A stretch of 64,000 nucleotides of DNA from Pomacea canaliculata (GCF_003073045.1 NC_037590.1:35224327-35288326), one strand, 5' to 3'; positions 36,001 to 51,000 are shown, numbered from the stretch's first letter. Notes: generated from the letters alone by a model not told the origin. Translations and numbers: made by a program.

Positions 36001-39000
36001 CACCATAGCAAAATGCAGTATATAAAAATAGATCTACTTTCCTACTGCATCTGATGCTTCCAGAAGGAGAAAATCGCACAACTTCCAAATGGATAATGTT
36101 GCATATAGTCACTGTCATATGATGACTGACAGCACTAAAGAATTCTGATATTTACAAAAAGAGTATTCAAATGAATAAAAATGACTGCCAAGTTCCAGTT
36201 AAAGACTTACACAGAGTAGTCGTCTCTGTAATTTCAGGTTTGACCAGGGGATCAATGTCGTCCACTTTGAGGGACGGGAGGCATGACAGGTCCTCTTGTT
36301 CCATTTGTTTCTGCAGCAGCTCAATACCTGCAGCAAACATTGTTAGTTTTTAAAGTTGATACCAATCATTCTTCCATCCCTGATCAGTGGACATGAATTT
36401 TGTCTCAATATGAATGATACACATCCACCAAAATATACAACTGGCTTATCCGACATAATTTTTTATGATTCATTCATGTGTTAGCCTAGATGAGTTATTA
36501 AATGTTGTTTCTTCTTTCATTCCTTTCTTTATGACTCAGTGATACCAAGTAATACTATTGTAATATTTCCTAATAACAAACCTTAGGTAACTAAAACTTT
36601 TAAGAATAAGCTAAATAAAATTTTTTTTATATATTTTCTTCACCAGAGATGCCTTGGCAAAAAGACCAGCAAATAGGGATGCGAGGAAAACAATAAAAAG
36701 GTTAAAAAGACAGGATAAAGACAAGAGAAAATTATCGTGCCAGTGGCCTTTATTATGACTGGCAGGGGATTAAGTCAATAGCTTCCCTTAATCTGAAAGT
36801 GGACCATATGAGAAAATCAGGACTTGCCTAATATTTTTAAATAGTTCTTGTGCATGGTTTGAGAAGCATGATTTTTCTGGCAAGGTCAGGGAACCTGATA
36901 GTTTCTGACAGTGACAGTAATTTCTTATGTCTGTGTGATGGAATGATTTGGATCAGGTTAATTTTAATAAGGTGCAGGCTTAGAAGGGATCTGTGGGCAC
37001 GACTTGCACTGCTGTGCCATTCAGATAGGTGGAGCGTTTTAACACCTCTTTTAACTCTCTGCTGACTCAAGTCATATTCCATAACTCGGGAAACTTGCTA
37101 ACATTGTTCTACTTCCCAAGAATGTCAATCCCAATAAATTTAATGATTTTTGGCCCACAGCACTAACCTTCCCTGTAATGAAAACTCTGGAGATAATTGC
37201 CTAAAACCTTATCATAAACACTGTAGAGAACAAATAGGATCCACTGCAATTTGCTTTCAGGAAGGGGAATAGCGCTGAAGATGTTAAGCTGTTCCTTTTG
37301 AATACGTTGTGTAAACTTCTGGAAAAGCCAAAGGCACAAGCAATACTGCTTTTTGCTGATTTTAGTTGTGCGTTCAATACAGTACCACATTTTCTAGCCT
37401 TGAGATTGATTTCTGATTTTAATCTTCCACATCAAATGGTTTTGTGGATATTGAATTTTTTTTTTTTTACTTATTTTACTTTTTACTTTAGACAGCAAAG
37501 TGTTCTTGTAAATGGTCATTATTCTGACATTGTTATTACAAGAACTGGATTTCCCCAGGGCTGTTGTCTATCACCCCTGTTCCCCTGTTGTATATTATCT
37601 ATACCATCTTTTTACTGCCAAGGGCCATTTGGATATTTATAACATCATTTGTGGCCATACAAAATTATCAACTTAAAAATTAGACGAGAAGCACATGTGC
37701 CTTTCCAGTCATATTCTCATGTGTCCTTTCTATCCTGCAATGGATATTTCTTGCATTTTCCTCAAAATTTTCATTATTATTATGATTCACTTAATATAAA
37801 TTTATCTAAAAATCTCCTAGAATTATTGAATTTCTAGTTTGGCCTGCTGTTCCCCTGACTGGGCCAGATCAAAAGATTTCAGGTTGGATGTTCTCCACCA
37901 CTGATGTATACGGACAGTCACAGAAGTACTGAGGAGAACAGCTATTCTTAAATTCTCAGATGATACCAAAGTAACTTTTTTTCTGCAGGGGAATAATCAA
38001 GATCATGGAAATGCATTATCAAATTTGGTACATTGGTGTGAAGAGAACTTTCTGGAAATAAATGTAGATAAGACAAAAGAGATGAGCATAGACCACAAAA
38101 ACAAAAGATGATGTGGTTGTTTCCAAGATCATACACAATAAACCTGTTCAGATTGTTGACACCTTCAGGTACCTGGGCACTTTTTTAACTGCAAGTTTTA
38201 ATGGGGTGTAAATACTGAGCACATCATTAAATGTGACCAACAAAAGTGTACCTTCTTTGTAACCTGAACAGTTTTTCAGTGAATAAAGCAGTTTCTTGGG
38301 CCACTTTTATCTTTCACTGAAAGTTTGAAAGTGTTTTATCTTTTTCCTTTGTATGGTGGTTCTGCAGTCTGTCTGTCCATGATAAGAACAGTTTGAGCAG
38401 CATTGTCAATATATGTTCTAAGGTAATTGATGTCAAGCAGTGGGATTTAGCTTCTTTTTGTAGTCAGCAAATTGTCAGAAAGGCACCCAGCACTACCTGC
38501 CTTATCCTTGTAACTAGCAGTTGTGCAATCTTTTTTTCCTAACTTTAGTAACTGAGCATACTTCCTGAGTATAATTTCACACTGGGATTAATAAATCTTG
38601 ATATTGTTATCATCATTGAACAAGCATCCAGACAAATAGTCCATAAGCTTAAATGCTCCTTGAAGTGTCAAATAAAGCTACATCCAAGTGTTCTTACTTG
38701 ATGGCATTTTCTGCTAAAGTCTTATCCAAAAAAAAAAAAAAAAAAAAAACACAAACCTCATGGAAATCTTATTTAGAATTATGTGATTTAAATTTACTTT
38801 TGTTTCTAATGTGTTCTCTATCCATCTCTGTCAGGACAGCCACTTTCTTGGCAAGCCTGTCCTTTTCTTCAGCCTGTTGCTTAGCAGTGTACTCAGGATC
38901 CGGGTTCATTGTTAGGGTAAGTCGATGAGAGTTTACCTGCAAGTAAATGGCTGTTACTTTAATTTAATATGATAATGAACTCATGATGATTCCCAGAATC

Positions 39001-42000
39001 TCCTTAAAGCAAACTTTAGATGTATGAATAATTATCTTTAACCACAGTACACAAGTAAATTTATAATCAAGCAAAAAAGCACAGCTAAAATTACAGAGCA
39101 TCCAAAATATTCTAAGTGATGTCATGATACTGGAATTCCTTTACTCTATAAGTACAAACACAAAGCAAACAAATGGCAGTGATTATTGCTTTTTTTCTTT
39201 TTGTTTTCTTGTCTTCTTGTTTGTTTCATTGCTCTTTATTTTTTTTTGAAACTTGTATTTTTCCTTGATCATTTGTTTACTTGTTTGATTTGGGGTTGTT
39301 TTTAGTTGGTTTTGTTTCATTTGTTTTCCTGCCTTTCTGTCTCCTTGACTGCTAAGACTGCACTACAAACAAATGATCAAAAATATTACATGACTATTAC
39401 TTGATAATGATGTTCACTTACTTTCAAGTAGTGCCTCACAGTCTCTTGCAGAAGTTGAGGATTGGCTTTCAGTTCTCGCCTCAGTTGCTCAACATGTTCA
39501 CTCACTTGAATCAGTCTCACTGGGTCCCCATCATGGTTCCAGCTGAAGGCCACACCCTAGCAAGGATAACACACTGAAAACTGTTTCATGCATCATTGTT
39601 TATTATTTGGTGGTATGTCATTCTTTCCATTTATTTCCAGGATCAATTTAAGTGCTTGTTTCTTTTTAGCTCTTTCTTCTAAAATCCATGAAACTCTACA
39701 GGTTTAGCCAATGTGGATCTTTAAAAAAACTGTAATATGATTTCAATTTATGTTCACAAACAGTAATCTTCTACAAACATGTGTATCTTCAAAAGGCGTG
39801 CCTGAAATTAAAGAACACATTAAACACAAACTACATTTATGAACACAAAAGTAAAGAAAAACAAATAAGTTTAAATTGCTCTTTTTTCTCACAAAGCCAA
39901 CAATCCCAAAGGATTATCCCTCCAACAAACCAACCCACTCCCCCTCCCACTCAGTCACTCCCTCACTTACAATGGCAAGGTGAAAACCAAAATTATTAGT
40001 TTGATGCTTCTGTCCCAGTTCAATCTTGTGCAGCAGAGCCTCTAGTCTTTCCTGCTCAAACCCTTCTCTACAACAGGAAAAATGTGAAAGCCGGCAAAAT
40101 TTAAAAATGCAAACAGTAACATAGCTGATTATTATAATCCTTTTAATTCTGCTACCATGCTTACAAAGCCACCACATGAAACAGAAATCACTATAAGCTC
40201 TGCCAAATGCTGTAAAGCTATTCATAAGATAAAAGTCTGTTATTCATGCTGTTAACAAGCATTTGCTCCTCCCCTATAACGCAGCCTACCAACATAAAAA
40301 GTTCTTCCTTCTAATTTATGCCTATTTTAGACTGACAGCTGATGATCAAACCTGTGTGATTAATGCACTGAACATTTCTGTGAATAATAATAAATGCAAA
40401 ATTTGTAAACCACATACTCACACTCCTAAGGAGCATGCTGATAGCGCTTAAGAACAAGAACAAAACATGGACAGCATGCAAGGGACAGAAAACAACATAT
40501 GAACTATAAAAAAATAAACAACCGTACTAAATGAAGAATAAAATCAAATACAGAAAACAAAGAGGAACCAAATAACAAGAACAAGAGCTGAGAGTAACAC
40601 GATATTGCAAAAAGAATGGTGGGAAAAAGGACTAGCATTATGGGAAAGGTTATTAGGAGTAATGTTTATGGAAGAGGAGTATTTTCAGTGCACATTTAAA
40701 GGATTCAATAGTGGGTAGGTGCCAAATATGGAAAGGGAGAGAGAGTTCCATTGTTTTGCTGCACAATAACTGAAAATCCAGTGGCACTAAGCTGTTGCTT
40801 TGGTGACAGGAAGAGTAAGGAGACAATCATGTAAGGGAAGAGCAGTTCAGAGAAATAATCAGGGCAGGTGCCAGCAAAGAAAATAAAACACAGCACATAT
40901 AGTTTGTACTGGATGCCAGAACGGGTAGCCAGTGCAGAAAACAAACGAGAGGCGGCATGGTCCCATTTCTTAGCTCTAAGCACCAGTCGTGCAGCAGAGT
41001 TCTGTACTTTCTGAAGTTTTTGAAGAAGGTATGCAGACAGCCAGTAAGTAAAGAATTGCAGTAATCAAGTCTGGATAGAACAAATGCACAGACAAGAGTG
41101 TTGGTAGCGTGAGTAGACAGAATGGGACAGATGAATCTGATCTTGCGTAGCTCATAGTAGGCAAACTGACAGACAGCTGTCACTTGTTTAGCAAGAGTCA
41201 TGTCTGCACTGACAATGAATCCCAGATTCCTGATGGAGGGTGTTGGTTTCGCCCACCTTGGGGTGACTTGGTGAACAAACGGGTGAAGATGGATTTCTTC
41301 TTATCATCCAGTCTTTGACTTCATTAATACAGACCTCTACAGTGCTGGCAGCAGAGTGAGACTCAGCCAGTGGAGTGGAGCAGTACAGGTGCATATCATC
41401 AGCATATAATTGATGAGAAACATAAGACTGGATACAAGATGAAAGTGGTTTCATATACAGAATAAACAGAACTGGGCCGGTTACTGACCCTTGAGGGATG
41501 CCACAAAAAAGTGGAGCAGGGCGAGATGTTTGACCATCAATGAACACAGTATGCATCCTATCAGTGAGATAAGAGTTGAACCACGCAAGTGCTGGTCCAG
41601 AAATCCCGTGAGGGTGTGTAGTCTATGAAGGAGCAGAGAGAAGTCAATAGTGTTGAATGCAGTAGACAGGTCCGGTAGAGTTAAGGCAGAAACATTACTG
41701 CTGTCAAGGGCAGTCGGTGTCGGTGGTCACTTTAATTAGTAGTTTCAGTACTGTGAAAAGGTCTATATGCTGACTAAGCATTGGGGATAAAATACTTTTC
41801 TATTTGAACCAATTTTAATAAGTAATGAGCCAAAGTTTAATACTGTTTGATCACTGTTATTCATATAACATTTCCGGACATTAAACAAGTGCTTTTATAA
41901 TTCTGGTTAGTGACAGAGATGACAATATCCAAAAGGATTGTTCAAAAAAAAAAAAAAGTTCATAACTAAAATTTTAACAACAGAAAGCTTACTTGACAAC

Positions 42001-45000
42001 TTTGTCCATGGTTTGGTCAATAATCTGTAAGACTGTGTCCACATCAGATTCTTTTATACCTTGGAGTCCAACCGCAAAGCTTCCTTCTTTTGTCTGCCCC
42101 TGATAACTAGATAACAGGCCAAAATCAAGATAAATTGTAATGCATCTCATCCAATGGATTAAACTGCAACACATTCTATCAGGGCTTCTGCTTACGCAAA
42201 AAACTGCGTACAGTACGCATTAAAAGTTCAGAGGACCCCTTCAATGGGTCCCAGGGGATCCCTTCAAATTTGAGCAAAGAACAGATACAAAATTGGGTAA
42301 GTGTAGTGTCTTACGTTGTAGCCCAATCTATTTCGTCTGCGACAAGGTGAGAGTTACTTCCCTTGCACTGAGTTTTTTTTTTTTTTCCCCTTACCGGGAA
42401 GAGTTCTAACCTATTTCCAAGATGTCGTTGACAGCATGGTTGAAATCATCGTCTCAGAACAGGAAAGAAAGTGAGCACCCCAAGTACAATGAGCATAAGC
42501 TCATCACAGATGCTTGCACAGACATCACGGCACAGAAATCTCGCCGTTTCTGACTAGACATTATAGTGCTTTGTGTGCCTGAAAGGCAGTTGAACATAGT
42601 AGTTGATTTGTTGGGGGTTTTTTTCAACTTAGTAAAGTGTATCGTGCTGCGAGCTCTCAGCCGACCAACACCAGACACTGTCGATTTGATGACAACTCTT
42701 TAATCTAGTACAAAACAATATGGCTGCTCGCCAACCTTGACATTACTAAAATCTAACATAAAGCCCTGGATGTCCCCCCCCCGGGACAACTCTTATCATG
42801 ACATCTCCCCTCCCTTGAGATACTTCACTTGATGGGGAGAATGTTTACTCTCTAATCAATGTTCAATACATAATCAGTCTTTATAACGTGCGGGCAGGGT
42901 GATTATTCTGCCGCTACGAGTCATTCTAGGTGTAGAGCTGCTACTGGGATGGGAATCTCCTGGATCTGGAGTAGCACTATGTCTGGCTTCTGTAGCAGGA
43001 CCACCTTTACTAGACGTCGATTCTGGACACTGAATCGGATCGCTGACATGAAGCGCTGTCTCTGGTTCACCTGTCACTGGGACTTGGGAAGTATACAGGG
43101 AAAAGTCATTTTGGACAGGACTGGGTCTGGAACTGGACTGCTCCGGCTCGAAGTTTCTTGACCTTCTGAGATGACCTCTGTTGCGTCGAAAACTGCCTCT
43201 TGGAGTTTGTACAATGTATGACCTTGGAGCACACTGCTGCAGAATGACTGCTGGACTTCCCCAGTGCTTCTCACCATCTAGCTTCTGCAATACAGTGTCG
43301 CCTGGAAGCAGTTCGTCAAGCGGTCGCGCTCCATGACGCTTGTCAAAACAGTTCTTGTAAGACTGCTTTGCTTTTGCATCGCTCGCTGTTACAGCTGTTT
43401 TATCAAATGTCTTTGACTCAAGGTTCTCAGGCAATGTAGGTAATGTAGTTCTCAGTTTTCTTCCACAGGCTAATTCTGCTGGACTATATCCTGTAGCAGA
43501 AATAGTAGTGTCTCTGTATATCAATAGAGCTAATTCAGGTTCATCTTGCTGCAGAATCTTTTTGGCAATTTGAACTGCTCTTTCAGCCTCTCCATTACCT
43601 TGTGGATAGTGTGGACTTGTTGTAACATGTTGAAATCCCCACTTTACTGCAAATTCCTGGAACTCCCTAGATGTGAATTGCCTTCCATTGTCTGTAACAA
43701 GAATCTCTGGGATTCCTTGGCGTGCAAACATGCTCTTCAGAAGTTTGATAACTTCTGCTGATGTACTAATCTTGATGTGCGCAAGATCAATAAAGCGCGA
43801 ATAATAATCTACAAACACAAGGTATGATTGTCCTTTGAATTCCAGCAAATCTGCTGCACACTTCTGGAATACACGCTGTGGTAATTCTGTCGGTATCAAA
43901 GGTTCCTTGCTCTGTGTCGGTTTCTTCTCCTGGCAATGTCTGCATTCTTCAACAATTCTTTTAATGCTGCCATTAATACCTGGCCACCAAACTGCTGCTT
44001 TTGCTCTATCTCTGCACTTAGTGATTCCTAAATGACCTTCATGTATCCTCTTCAGGATATCATCATGAAGTGGTGCTGGCACAACAATGCGTGTTCCTCT
44101 GGTAAGGAGACCATTGTGCACACTAAGTTCCATGCGCACTGCATAATAGTCACGAAGGTTATCTTCTACATCTGTAATGTATTTTGGCCAGCCTTCATTA
44201 GTGTAGCGAATTGCTTCTTGAATCAGTCTGTCTTTTCTTGTTTCTTCTGCAATCTCTTTCAGACGCTTGTCTGAAGCTGCACATGACCACGAAATGTCTA
44301 CACTACTCAAATATGCCTCAACATCTTCTGAAAGTGTTATAACTTCAGATTCACCAGTGGTTAACTGAGGACTTCGGGATAGAGCATCTGCGATGACAAG
44401 CTTCTTCCCTGGCACATACTCTGCTGTGATGCTGAATCTCATGAGGCGCATCAACATGCGTTGGCATCTGATAGGAGTATCTTGCAAGTCACGATTGTTG
44501 ATTAGTGGCACAATAGGTTTGTGATCAGTCTGTAGTCGAACATTGTCAAGACCAATCAGGTATCTGCTGAACTTTTCACAAGCCCAGACTGCTGCCAGTG
44601 TTTCTTTCTCTATCTGTGCATATCTGCATTCACTAGCAGTCAATGTTCTTGAACAATATGCCACAGCTTTGAGACCTTCAGGATGCTGCTGTAGCAACAC
44701 ACCACCAATGCCATAACTACTGGCATCTGAGCTGACAATTGTAAGCTTTGCCGGATCGTAGAATGCTAGTGTTGGTGCTGAAGTAAGCAGTTTCTTCATA
44801 TCTGCCATTGCTTTGACTTGCATCGAGCCCCAACTCCACTCTCGATCCTTCCCCAGCAGTTGCGTCAATGGCTGAAGTACTGTAGACAGACTTGGCAAAT
44901 ACCGCCCTAAGAAGTTGCACATGCCCAGCATCCTCCTCAACTCGGGTACATTAGTTGGATCTGGCATGGCGATTATTGCTTCAACCTTTCCTGGGTCTGG

Positions 45001-48000
45001 TGAAATTCCATTCTTGCTGATTCTATGACCCAAAAATTCAATCTCATGCTTCCTGAGCTCACATTTCTCATAGTTGAGTTTCAGGTTAGCACTGGCAAGT
45101 GTTTTCATGACTCTCTCAAGATGTTTCTCGTGAGCTTGTTCATTCTCACTATAAACAAGGATATCATCAAAATAGCAGATTATGTTGGGTACATCCTTTA
45201 GGATAGTCTCCATGGTCCTCTGAAAAATCTCTGGAGCTGATGAAATACCAAATGGTAATCTCTTGAAGAAATATCTCCCACATGGAGCGATGAATGTAGT
45301 AAGTTTTGCAGAATCTGGATCAAGGGGAATCTGATAGAAACCTGATGTTGCATCAAGCTTGCTGTAAACTGCTGATCCAGAAAGCTTATGTAAAATATCT
45401 TCCAGTGTTGGCAAGGTATACCGCTCCCGCTTCACTGCAGTATTGAGCTTCTTGTAATCAACACAAATACGTATGCTACCTGATTTCTTCATTACTGGCA
45501 CAATGGGAGAGCACCAATCTGTTGGCTCTGTTATTTCCTCTATAATCCCTGTTTCCTGCATTCTTTTTAATTCTTCCTTGACCTTGTCCAGCAATGGTAT
45601 TGGTATTCTCCTTGTTGCATGAACACTGTATGGCTCAATGTTTTCTTTCAAGATGATTTTGACTGGTGGACACTGCACAGGTGTCTTGTCAAGTTTTCCA
45701 AATAAGGCATTGACAGCCTCTATCCTCTTCACTAAACCTAATCTGGATGCTGCTTCTCTACTAAGCAGATTTTCAGTGATTGCTTGCACAACAAACACTT
45801 TCAGCACATGAAGCTGGTCATGAATTCTTGTTGTAGTAATGAACTGTCCATCACACTTCAGGACTCCTCCTACACTCTTTAACACTACATTGGTCTTCAA
45901 TAGCTTGGGACATGGTGACAACTTTTTGTACTGTGTAGATGAAATGACAGAAACATCTGCCCCTGTGTCAATTTTGAACTTGACATCACAACCGCCAAAC
46001 TGTAATACAGTTGTCCACGGTGGTTCTCTACTGTCACTGCACAAAGTCCCTACAAAATGTTCCTTTACTTGTTTTTCTTCAAGTGCCTGCACTAACTTTG
46101 TTCTGCACACTGTAGCAAAGTGTCCAAGCCTACCACACTTGTTACACTTCCTTCCCTGAGCTGGGCACACACATGTTCTAGCATGCCGTCTGCCACAACG
46201 AGTACAGCTTGACACGTTAACTGCTGACGATGCAAAGTCACTCTTTTCTGCTCTACCGCGACGACGACCACTGAAGCCGCGCGAACTGCCAGTTGCACCT
46301 TTGCACTGACTATGGACTTGCTGAGCACCACCATAGGCACTTTTCTTGAATTGCACTGCGTCCACATTTGTGCGACGCTGGTCAGAAAGCTGTGCTTTCA
46401 CTTGCTCATATTGCCTTGCCTGCAAGATGGCGTCTTGCAGTGTTAGATCTGCCTTTAATTGTAATCTTTCGGACAAGTCTCTGTCGAGGATCCCTAACAC
46501 GAGGCGATCTCTGATAGCTTCATCTTTGTCTCTTACGTCTGCCTTTGCAGCGAGCTCGTATAAATCTCTAATGTATTCTTCGATACTTTCGTCCGGTTTC
46601 TGATTTCTGGCGTGAAATCGTGCACGCTCATGGATGATATTGCGTTTTGGCACAAAGTAGTCATCAAATTTTTCCAGAACAGTGTGTCGTATTCTTGCCG
46701 CTGTCGTGCATCCAGACCAAACGACGTGAGAATGCGTTCTGCGTCGTTGCCCATAGTGTAGATCAACGCACTGACCTGAACTGCTTCATCGTCTTTGTCT
46801 AGTTTTGATGCACATCTGAAACGCTGAAATCGTTGTTTCCACTCAGGCCACAAGTTTGGCTGGGAAAAATTGAATTGTTCTGGCGCTCTAAACGGAGCCA
46901 TATTCAGCAGCTTGCGTGATTCACTGTGATAATGATAATCCCAGTTCTGACACCATGTATCGTGCTGCGAGCTCTCAGCCGACCAACACCAGACACTGTC
47001 GATTTGATGACAACTCTTTAATCTAGTACAAAACAATATGGCTGCTCGCCAACCTTGACATTACTAAAATCTAACATAAAGCCCTGGATGTCCCCCCCCC
47101 GGGACAACTCTTATCATGACATAAAGGGACCCCTTAAAGTTAGCCTGGGACCCCTTAGAAATCTGAAGAAGGGGTCCCTGGGACCCCAAAGAATTTAGCC
47201 TTAGCAGAAGCCCTGATTCTATCATGTTTTCCTGTATACAACTAAATGTATACCTGTTTATGTTTACAACTTTATATCCAAATATTTGTTTTTCTAGCAA
47301 CAAATTAGTTAATAAATATATTTGATTGTATACCCAGTGATTGGAGCATAGTCACTACCAATATTAGAGGCAAGCAAGGCTTTGTAGAAGGGAGCAGCTT
47401 CTCCCTCTGTAAGCAAGCTGCACACAACTTGAAGCTTGAAGGCCTCAAATGTGTCTGTGATGCTGTCGAAAAATAAGAGCAATTAGAAGAAAGAAAAAAA
47501 TCTTTTTTATAAAAAATAACTGAAATACATTTGTAAATGTTAATGCTGAAAGCTTAATTATTATAAAAACACTGTTCACATATCAGTCCTATGCATTATA
47601 AAAGACTATAAATAGGGCTAAAATTAATTCTGCTGATGTCAATTTTTAGGAAGACGATAGAAACAATACAATTTGTATTATAAATAGCTTAGCATGCAAA
47701 CTGCAAGAGAAATGTTTCAGACAAAATTTGTAATTAAGATTACATTTAGGTAAGACCTACTCTGCAAGAAGATAATTGACAGCTACTGTAGTTTGTTTGC
47801 TGGGGTCTGCAGCCATGGGGTCTGGCGGACATGTCAGTCTGTGCTGTCTCTGATAAACAAGCAAAGAAGCAAGCATTATTTCTTAAGTCTGTTAATCTTA
47901 CCTCTAGGCTTTATGACACTTCTAGCTGAACAATTACCTGCCATCACCTACTACTGCTAGAATTAGAAATCAACTGCAAGACAGCTTGCAAAAACTACAC

Positions 48001-51000
48001 AAGTAAAACAAATTGCTATTGTGCAACTTTACTGATAAAAATTTCAAATGTTGAGGTTACAGAATGTTGTTCTCATTCCATTTTATTGCTTTGATTTCCT
48101 ACACACAAACTAAAATATCTTAAGAGCAACCACTCTAAGATTACTCTTTTTCAATAATGCAGTTACTCCAGGGTTTTAAAACCCAGGTACAATGCTGCAA
48201 TGGACTGTCTATATTATGGTTTTTTGTTTAGTTTTTTAATTTGTGAACTGGTCTCTTTTTTAATTTTTGTTTTTCTGCAAGTTGTTGTTTGATTTGTTCA
48301 GTTCTTCTAATATTTAGTTGTATCACTTGCCATTGACATTTTTTTCCCATTGTCCTCATTCGATCTTGTCTAATGAATGATTTGAAGATGTATGTTTGTG
48401 TAATACCATCAGGTTATATACACAGAAAATAATGTTTCACAAAAAGAATAAATATCCATTTATTCTGTAAAAACAAGGCTCTTTGTTATCTATATTACTC
48501 CTGATCATGTCATGCCCTGCATCCTGTCACAACTACTACATAATTCTCTTTATTGCTGCAGGCTTTTGGTTCCCAATCAAAAGGAGTATCAAAGATGAAA
48601 ACAAGAGGTTAGATATCACTCATCACTCTTAAAACATCATTGAACATGCTTTTAGAGGCTAACCCCTTTACCAAACAATTTGATTACCCACTTCTTAATG
48701 TGCAAAAATATGAGTCAATATCACTGGTATACGAATTGAAATGAAAAGACAATATAACATGAGGGATGAAGAGAATAACATGACAAACTCACAGGTGCTG
48801 ACCAGCGTGGCTCATTAGGAACAGACGTACTGACTGGAATTCTGTTAAAGTGCTGAAGGTAGGTGTTAAGATATTCCAGGTGACCCAGCAGAGGGAAGTT
48901 GCCATAGGTAAAGAATCTTAAAATAATAAAGAGACAAAATGTGTACCACCATTACTAAAATTTAACTTGGACTACTTCAATAATTTCTTACTTCAGATGT
49001 TTGCAGATCTCAAATGAAGCCCACTTCTTTTCATTCGTATTTTTAAAAATAAGCCTCTCATTATACTCTTACACTAAGATAGTAAAACAAGAATGAACAT
49101 GTAATTACTGAATTAACCCAGTGCTTACTTGGCATTGGAAGGGTGGTAATGGGTTGCATGGAAGTCTTTCAGCTGTTGCCAGGTGAGGTCAGTAATATAA
49201 TGGGGATCACCTCCTGACACAATTCCATAAGTGTGACTTGGCAACAGCTGGCTCTGGGCTGCCATACCAAACAGGTTCTGGGAACTGGACTACATGTGCA
49301 TAATACACAGCATTAGTTTTCAACTTCAATTACATGTAGAACTATTGTAACATTGCTACAAAAGTATTTCTCTTTTACTGTATGCTCAGAGTATACGATG
49401 CAGTTAAGATTTTTTTTTTTTCTAAGCTCTTTAAACACATTTACAGTACTTTACTAAATGCATATTTACTACATTTCACACTAAACATGCTTTCAAGAAA
49501 TGTATAATCCATTATTAGTATTTTAATTACTATAACTGCTGAATGTTTATGCAGATATAAAATAATATTTCTTGATATGAAACATGATGGACATACAATA
49601 GTCTCTGTTGGCACTAAAGAATAAACAGAAATAAAACAGACAACTACTCACAAACACTCCTTTCATTTCATTATATACAACACCTTTGAAGGTGAGGGGA
49701 GACCCAGGATCATTGGAATCCTCATGTTCTAACCTCCAACCCTCTTGACTGTAAAAAGAAAATAAGAAGAAAGGATAACACCTATTTATCACCAACAACA
49801 AACATTCCTTCTTGCTTGTACTGGTTCTCCTTCAAAGAAAGAAAGAATGAGAAAGCCTGTTTTTATGTTATACATGAAAGTACAGAACCAATAAAGCTAG
49901 CATACTCTAGTGAAACTACAACCACCAAACAATTCTTTTCAAACATTCACACACTCCTCTCTCTCTTTTGCCTCCTCCACCATTTCTCTCTCTCACACAA
50001 ACACAAAAATATGGATACATGTGCATCACTCAAAAAACAGTGCTATTCTTAAAGTCAGATACACATATATTTTTTAAGCCAAAGAAAGTGTTATTCTCAC
50101 CAGAAGTCAAGTTCCCTAAGCAGAGGTCTGAAAACTGCATCAAGATAGACCGACAAAAGATTTTGAAAATCTTTTGGGTTTTGTGTGGAGAATGGATACA
50201 TTGTCCAGTCATTTGCTGAAAGTGGAAGGATTGGTAAGATGTTTAATAAGCATATCTACACTGCTAAAGAAATGTATAAAATGCAATGATAAATAATCAG
50301 TGATGCTGATCATGTACCCCACAGAAAAAGATATGTGGCAGAAAAATAGAAAAAAAATAGCTGAACTGTATGAACCCTATGAACTATAATGGCAACAATG
50401 AAAATAACAATAATATATACAATTCCCTGGACACTGACAATTTCTTACATGATGGCAGTTGTGCTAACGCGCAAAGATCACATTATAACTATAATCACGA
50501 GGGCACAGGGAGGAAAAAATCTTGCCATTCCCTCACAAAACCATGGCCATGAGTAAGACATTTAATTAAAAAAACCAAATATCTGCATTAATCTTTTGGG
50601 TGCACAATGTTATTAGTTATTTTCAATACTTCACTACTACTGAAGAGACTTTTTTCTTAAATAAAATACCTGTAAGAGCATTCATGAATGTAGCCAATGA
50701 TCGGCTAAGCATTTTGAAGAAAGGATCTCGAACAGGAAACCGATGGGATCCACAAAGTGCAGTATGCTCCAGTATATGTGCCACACCTGTACTGTCCATA
50801 GGTGTGGTGCGGAACATGACACTAGCCAACAAAATAAAAAAGAAAAAAGATATCTTAAAACATCAGGATTCTCTCTTGCAAAAGGGTCTTGAAGCAGACA
50901 ACAAATTATAAAAAAAATAATTACTGTATTCAATAATATATTTCTCCTGCTTTTCACACTTATATCATATGTTATGCTATTGTAAACTTTCACCACAGCA

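Larger units (their letters stand above)
42638..47121 (-). mobile_element. Ty3/Gypsy LTR retrotransposon, nearly whole, young
   Basis: Two 166-base LTRs (42638-42803 and 46956-47121) begin TG and end CA and look identical by eye. They are flanked by a 5-bp target duplication TAAAG (42633-42637 and 47122-47126). A primer-binding site (TGGTGTCAGAACTGGGA) directly adjoins the 5' LTR. A polypurine tract (AAGGGAGGGGAGA) precedes the 3' LTR. The coding interior has gag, zinc knuckle, protease, reverse transcriptase, RNase H and integrase in Gypsy order. The type is K02A2.6-like, probably Mag lineage (inference). LTR identity points to a recent insertion. It looks nearly whole, with about one break in the open reading frame. 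Confidence 0.93.
42180..47215. mobile_element. hAT-like DNA transposon interrupted by an LTR element
   Basis: Terminal inverted repeats CAGGGCTTCTGCTTA (start) and TTAGCAGAAGCCCTG (end) are flanked by ATTCTAT on both sides (42173-42179 and 47216-47222). This is a near-8-bp target duplication of the kind hAT elements make. Sub-terminal GGGTCCC-containing motifs recur in both arms. Without the LTR insertion (42638-47126) it is about 547 bases. It keeps one short open stretch from 42422 ([16 protein letters not shown]..., 43 codons) and no transposase domain, so it is non-autonomous. It lies in PITRM1 intron 10. Confidence 0.75.

Noticed and set aside
45839-46159. Plus-strand frame inside the Gypsy element
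   Set aside because: Antisense shadow of the gag-pol coding region.
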